In this document: positions 5,947 through 8,698 of the stretch, in pieces
How the letters are laid out: every line of letters begins with the position of its first letter
Numbering within the stretch: the stretch's first letter is position 1
Assembly (NCBI GenBank): GCA_023424865.1
Contig: JAFADM010000116.1
Coordinates: 1 to 8,698 of the forward strand
DNA length: 8,698 nucleotides
Source: Bacillota bacterium
GTDB lineage: Bacteria > Bacillota_A > Clostridia > DSM-8532
Reading direction: 5' to 3'
Notes under the pieces: generated by a model
The model's input: only the letters and a program-made list of their open reading frames with translations
Told to the model about the DNA's origin: nothing
Database searches by the model: none
Program-made: the position numbers and the translations under genes

Positions 5947-7714
5947 TTGCATGACCCTCCTTACCGCTGCTCACGGCCCATTCCCGCGCTCCAATATGTG
6001 CCTGCCACAGCTTGGCATACAGGGGGCACCGTGCCAGGAGCTCCTCCTGCTTCCCCATATCCGCTATCCGGCCTTTTTCCAGTACAATGATTTGGTCGGC
6101 ATTCTGAATGGTGGAAAGGCGGTGTGCGATAACTAAAAGGGTTTTCCCTTTTGAAAGCGCCATAATGGAGCGTTGAATTTTATCTTCATTTTCAGGGTCC
6201 GTGAAGGCTGTGGCTTCATCAAGGATTACGATGGGCGCATTTTTCAGAATTGCCCGGGCGATGGCAATACGCTGGCGCTCGCCTCCTGAAAGCTGTTTTC
6301 CCGCTTCGCCCGCAGGTGTATCCCAGCCCTTTTCCAGCCGCCCGATAAACTCTCCGCATTGTGCCGTCTCCGCGGCTGCCAACACCTCCCCGTCCGATGC
6401 TGAGGGCTTGCCGAGACGGATATTTTCCTTCAGGGAGCAATCAAACAAAAAATTATCCTGAGTGACGAAGCTGACCATTCCCGCCAACTGTTTCAGGGGC
6501 ATATGCCGGATATCCACACCACCGATGGCAATACTGCCATTACTCACATCCCAAAACCGTGCAATCAAACGGGCGACCGTTGACTTACCTCCCCCCGAAG
6601 GCCCTGCCAGTGCCGTAAAGCTTCCCGCCGGCAGGGTAAGATCAAGGCCATGCAGGATGGTATCGGCTTTATCGGAGGTATAGGAAAAAGAGACGTTTTT
6701 AAGGCGGATAGCCATTCCGTCCAAAATTGCCGGGCTTGCTGCCTGGGGCAGCTCCTCAAGGCTCAGAAACTGATTGGCGTCATTTACCGCAAACTCCATG
6801 CTCTTTGCCTCGTTGATAAATTGGGTTGCCTTCATAAGCGGTCCAACAATACCAAGGGCCAGCATGAGGCAAAAGGCCAGCTCCGCGGGTGTAAGGCTGC
6901 CGTCTAAATAGAGCGCCACGCCAACGGGCAGTGTTCCTAAAAGAGTCGTGGGAAGAATAGCAAGCACGAGATTCATGGACGCCCAGGTGCTTTTAAACCA
7001 GTCCATTGTGAAATCCTTAAAGGAAAGGACGGACTTTGTGAACCGCTCATAGGATCGGCCCGACTGGCCAAACGCCTTGATGACCTCAATACCCTCCACA
7101 TACTCCACAATGGCACTGTTGACATTGGCGTTTGCCTTCATATAAGCGGCGTATTTTTCGTTAAAGGAGCGCATTCCAATTAGCATGGGAATGGCGGCAG
7201 CCGGAACGGTTAAAAGGCTTGCAAGGCCCATGCGCCAATCTATGGAAAAAAGGGTGGCTATGGCGGCCACGGGCAGCAGCAGGTTGGCCGACAGCTCAGG
7301 GATCATGTGAGCCATCGGAGGCTCAACCCCCTCCACCTGCTCCACTATAGTCCCCTTTACTTTGCCAATGGGATATGCCAGCACGCTTCCCAATGGAGCC
7401 GCCATCAGCTTGTCCGCTATTTTGACACGCAATCCCTCCAGAATAGTGTAGGCGGATACATGGGACAGTACTGTGGAGATTCCATACCCCAGTATTTTAA
7501 CAAAATAGCCGGCCATGCAGACAGCGCTCCAGAAAAGCAGCAGACGGCCTGTGGCTGTCTCTTCAATAAACATCCGGAGGATACGGTAAATGCCGTAATA
7601 GGGCACAAAGCCTCCCGCAACGCTGCACAGGGCAAAAAGAACGGAGAGCAGCATCTTTCCCTTGCAGGCAAACGCGAAGGATAGCAGTGTTTTAATCCAG
7701 TATTGGCGCTTCAT
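5939..7714 (-). CDS. ABC half-transporter, exporter fold (YbtQ/IrtB-like), partner of the downstream ABC protein
   Basis: A 591-residue exporter-fold half-transporter: membrane domain about 1–315, ATPase domain about 335–580. Walker A GPSGGGKST is at 371–379, Gln419 Q-loop, LSGGE 475–479, Asp499-Glu500 Walker B, His531. The phrases PPMAHMIPE (132–140), IVEYVEGIEVIKAFGQS (202–218) and ATAFTDPENE are characteristic of the YbtQ/IrtB side of the siderophore-importing ABC group; in the D-loop, FTDPE replaces the usual SALD. The start is placed at ATG 7714 because GGAAGGAG (7728–7721) lies six bases upstream; the frame stays open back to 7900 but those 62 extra residues lack a ribosome site, cross a terminator-like hairpin and would overlap the AraC gene. 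With this start its motifs fall on exactly the same residue numbers as its partner's. Controlled presumably by the AraC gene upstream. Confidence 0.93.
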   Translation of the reverse strand: MKRQYWIKTLLSFAFACKGKMLLSVLFALCSVAGGFVPYYGIYRILRMFIEETATGRLLLFWSAVCMAGYFVKILGYGISTVLSHVSAYTILEGLRVKIADKLMAAPLGSVLAYPIGKVKGTIVEQVEGVEPPMAHMIPELSANLLLPVAAIATLFSIDWRMGLASLLTVPAAAIPMLIGMRSFNEKYAAYMKANANVNSAIVEYVEGIEVIKAFGQSGRSYERFTKSVLSFKDFTMDWFKSTWASMNLVLAILPTTLLGTLPVGVALYLDGSLTPAELAFCLMLALGIVGPLMKATQFINEAKSMEFAVNDANQFLSLEELPQAASPAILDGMAIRLKNVSFSYTSDKADTILHGLDLTLPAGSFTALAGPSGGGKSTVARLIARFWDVSNGSIAIGGVDIRHMPLKQLAGMVSFVTQDNFLFDCSLKENIRLGKPSASDGEVLAAAETAQCGEFIGRLEKGWDTPAGEAGKQLSGGERQRIAIARAILKNAPIVILDEATAFTDPENEDKIQRSIMALSKGKTLLVIAHRLSTIQNADQIIVLEKGRIADMGKQEELLARCPLYAKLWQAHIGAREWAVSSGKEGHANV

Positions 7715-7743
7715 GAAAAACTCCTTCCACAATCTAAAGCTCG

Positions 7744-7755
7744 GGGCTTCGGCCC
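7744..7755 (-). other. Short hairpin GGGC/GCCC just before the ABC ribosome binding site
   Basis: A 4-bp GC stem in the untranslated region, 16 bases upstream of the ABC Shine-Dalgarno. On the minus (transcribed) strand its loop is CGAA. On the plus strand it reads as the very stable cUUCGg tetraloop. Confidence 0.35.
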
Positions 7756-7762
7756 TCCCTTG

Positions 7763-7790
7763 CAGCCAGATTTGCTCACGCAATTGGCTG
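7763..7790 (-). other. Leader hairpin with GTGA (GNRA-type) tetraloop
   Basis: On the minus strand CAGCCA (7790–7785) pairs with TGGCTG (7768–7763), and TTGC/GCAA continues the stem to a GTGA loop, with one or two bulged bases on the 3' side. It begins directly after the T run of the preceding terminator-like hairpin. It could be an RNA structure in the transporter leader or a DNA dyad. Confidence 0.45.
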
Positions 7791-7828
7791 AAAAAAAATA
7801 AGGACGGCTGTTTTATAGCCCTCCTCAT
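7791..7828 (-). terminator. Terminator/attenuator between the AraC gene and the ABC genes
   Basis: On the minus strand AGGA-G-GGCT (7825–7817) pairs with AGCC-G-TCCT (7809–7801) around loop ATAAAAC, with a single G·G mismatch; ATG/TAT can extend the base. TTATTTTTTTT follows (to 7791). This is a good intrinsic terminator 59 bases past the AraC stop. It would lower read-through from the regulator into the transporter genes unless they have their own promoter. A weak candidate promoter overlaps it: ATAACA (7840–7835), 17 bases, TATAAA (7817–7812). Confidence 0.6.
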
Positions 7829-7886
7829 CTTATCTGTTATGGATGCATCTTTCTGCTCCATACCGGCATGATTGCACCGTTTGGTT

Positions 7887-8698
7887 TTACTTCTCGTCAA
7901 GGTTGCGTATCAGGGTACCTCCCTGACGGTATTCCAGGGGTGTATTCCCGATTACAGCCCTGAATGCGGCGGCAAATTTGCTGGAGCTGTCGTAGCCGAC
8001 ACGCCCAGCGATTTCCGTGACGCTGGCCTGCTTATCCTGCTTGAGGTACACTGCCGCCCGGTTCATACGGTAGGCCCGCATATAGGTGTTGACAGGATGA
8101 CCGTATACGGCTTTAAAACAGCTTTTCAGAGCGGTCAGCGATATTTCGAACCGTCCGGACAGCTCCTCCAGCGTATAATGCCTTTCAGGATTATCCGTCA
8201 TCAAAAAGTGGATGGCCTTGATTTTTTCCACCTGGGATTTATAGAAATACGGCTGCTGGCTGTCCTCTTTCGGTAATTCCAGCGCATCCAGATATAAAAG
8301 CAATTCCAGAATCTTTACCTTGAAATAAGGGATCTTTACTTTTTCAGGCACAGCATAAAGCTCCCCCATCACATGGTCAATGGAGGGCGACCCCCGAACC
8401 ACTAATGGAAAAGCATCCTTACAAAATTTCTTTTGCAGCGCGAACAGGTCCACAGGAAAGTCTTTAACCTCCTCCGGCAGGGCCCGTGCCGCTTCAAGCA
8501 GTTGAAAGCCGATGGTAATGCCGTGATAATGGCACAGCGGAAAAGAAAACCGTCCTTCGTGGTTCAGCCTTCGGTCAATCTTCAAATCTCCCGCCTGTAC
8601 ATAAGCGCAGGCGCTGTCTCCAACCGCATACTCCAGCCTTCCTTCGCGGCAGTGATCGATGCAAAAAAGCTCATCCTCGGTGCGAAAGCCGGAATCAT
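7887..8698 (-). CDS. AraC-family transcriptional regulator (5' end outside the window)
   Basis: The frame is open to the right edge, so 269 C-terminal residues are visible. A TTG at 8585 is not the true start: the codons before it continue a typical ligand-binding N-domain (ELFCIDHCREGRLEYAVGD, then AYVQAGDL and FPLCHYHGITI), a cupin-like sensor seen in regulators beside YbtPQ-like transporters. The C-terminal AraC DNA-binding domain has two helix-turn-helix units, at visible residues about 176–199 (LEELSGRFEISLTALKSCFK) and 226–257 (VTEIAGRVGYDSSSKFAAAF, ending in NTPLEYR, the family's usual close). Family members are mostly activators that bind a small molecule; YbtA, an AraC protein for the yersiniabactin system, is a functional parallel. 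Its likely target is the ABC pair starting 172 bases downstream. The inducer cannot be read from sequence. Confidence 0.93.
   Translation of the reverse strand, partial: DSGFRTEDELFCIDHCREGRLEYAVGDSACAYVQAGDLKIDRRLNHEGRFSFPLCHYHGITIGFQLLEAARALPEEVKDFPVDLFALQKKFCKDAFPLVVRGSPSIDHVMGELYAVPEKVKIPYFKVKILELLLYLDALELPKEDSQQPYFYKSQVEKIKAIHFLMTDNPERHYTLEELSGRFEISLTALKSCFKAVYGHPVNTYMRAYRMNRAAVYLKQDKQASVTEIAGRVGYDSSSKFAAAFRAVIGNTPLEYRQGGTLIRNLDEK

Noticed and set aside
1..8698. Mobile element, CRISPR array or phage/defence island
   Set aside because: No transposase, integrase, direct-repeat array or flanking long repeats were seen. The tRNA gene is a possible integration site, but no duplicated tRNA end was found in the window.

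Overview
The window looks like chromosomal DNA from a Bacillota bacterium, most likely a Clostridia-type lineage with moderate GC. The evidence is strong AGGAGG-type ribosome binding sites in front of nearly every gene, a PadR–HAAS (DUF1700) regulator pair, and an AraC regulator next to a pair of YbtPQ-like ABC genes. No genus can be named from the sequence alone. I see no rRNA, CRISPR array, insertion sequence, integrase or phage gene.

Left part (1–3087), all on the minus strand. A four-gene operon runs leftwards: PadR repressor (3007→2681), HAAS-domain membrane protein (2694→1963), and two different short-chain dehydrogenases (1849→989 and 992→189). Its genes overlap (14 bp padR/HAAS, ATGA between the dehydrogenases) or follow closely. 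A perfect TTGACA/TATAAT promoter lies just upstream of padR, and a 22-bp inverted repeat sits on its -10 box, a natural site for PadR autoregulation. Downstream is tRNA-Leu(CAG) (89→3) with its own strong promoter. I find no convincing terminator between the operon and the tRNA.

Middle (3088–4173). A non-coding stretch of about 200 bases holds a small hairpin, a strong plus-strand intrinsic terminator and a 15-bp perfect palindrome. It leads into one plus-strand gene (3301→4173) for an alpha/alpha-toroid (prenyltransferase/squalene-cyclase-like) protein of unknown function.

Right part (4198–8698), minus strand. An AraC-family regulator enters from the right edge (its 5' end is outside the window). 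After a 172-base spacer containing a terminator-like hairpin and two more hairpins come two overlapping ABC half-transporter genes (7714→5939 and 5946→4198). With the starts chosen here, the two ABC proteins place every nucleotide-binding motif at the same residue numbers. The pair resembles the YbtP/YbtQ–IrtA/IrtB group, exporter-fold transporters that import metal-siderophores. I infer that the AraC protein senses a small molecule, perhaps an iron-siderophore, and controls the transporter.

Nothing here is clearly a new system. The most interesting points are the PadR–HAAS operon driving two dehydrogenases, the structured leader between regulator and transporter, and the orphan toroid gene behind an unexplained terminator.
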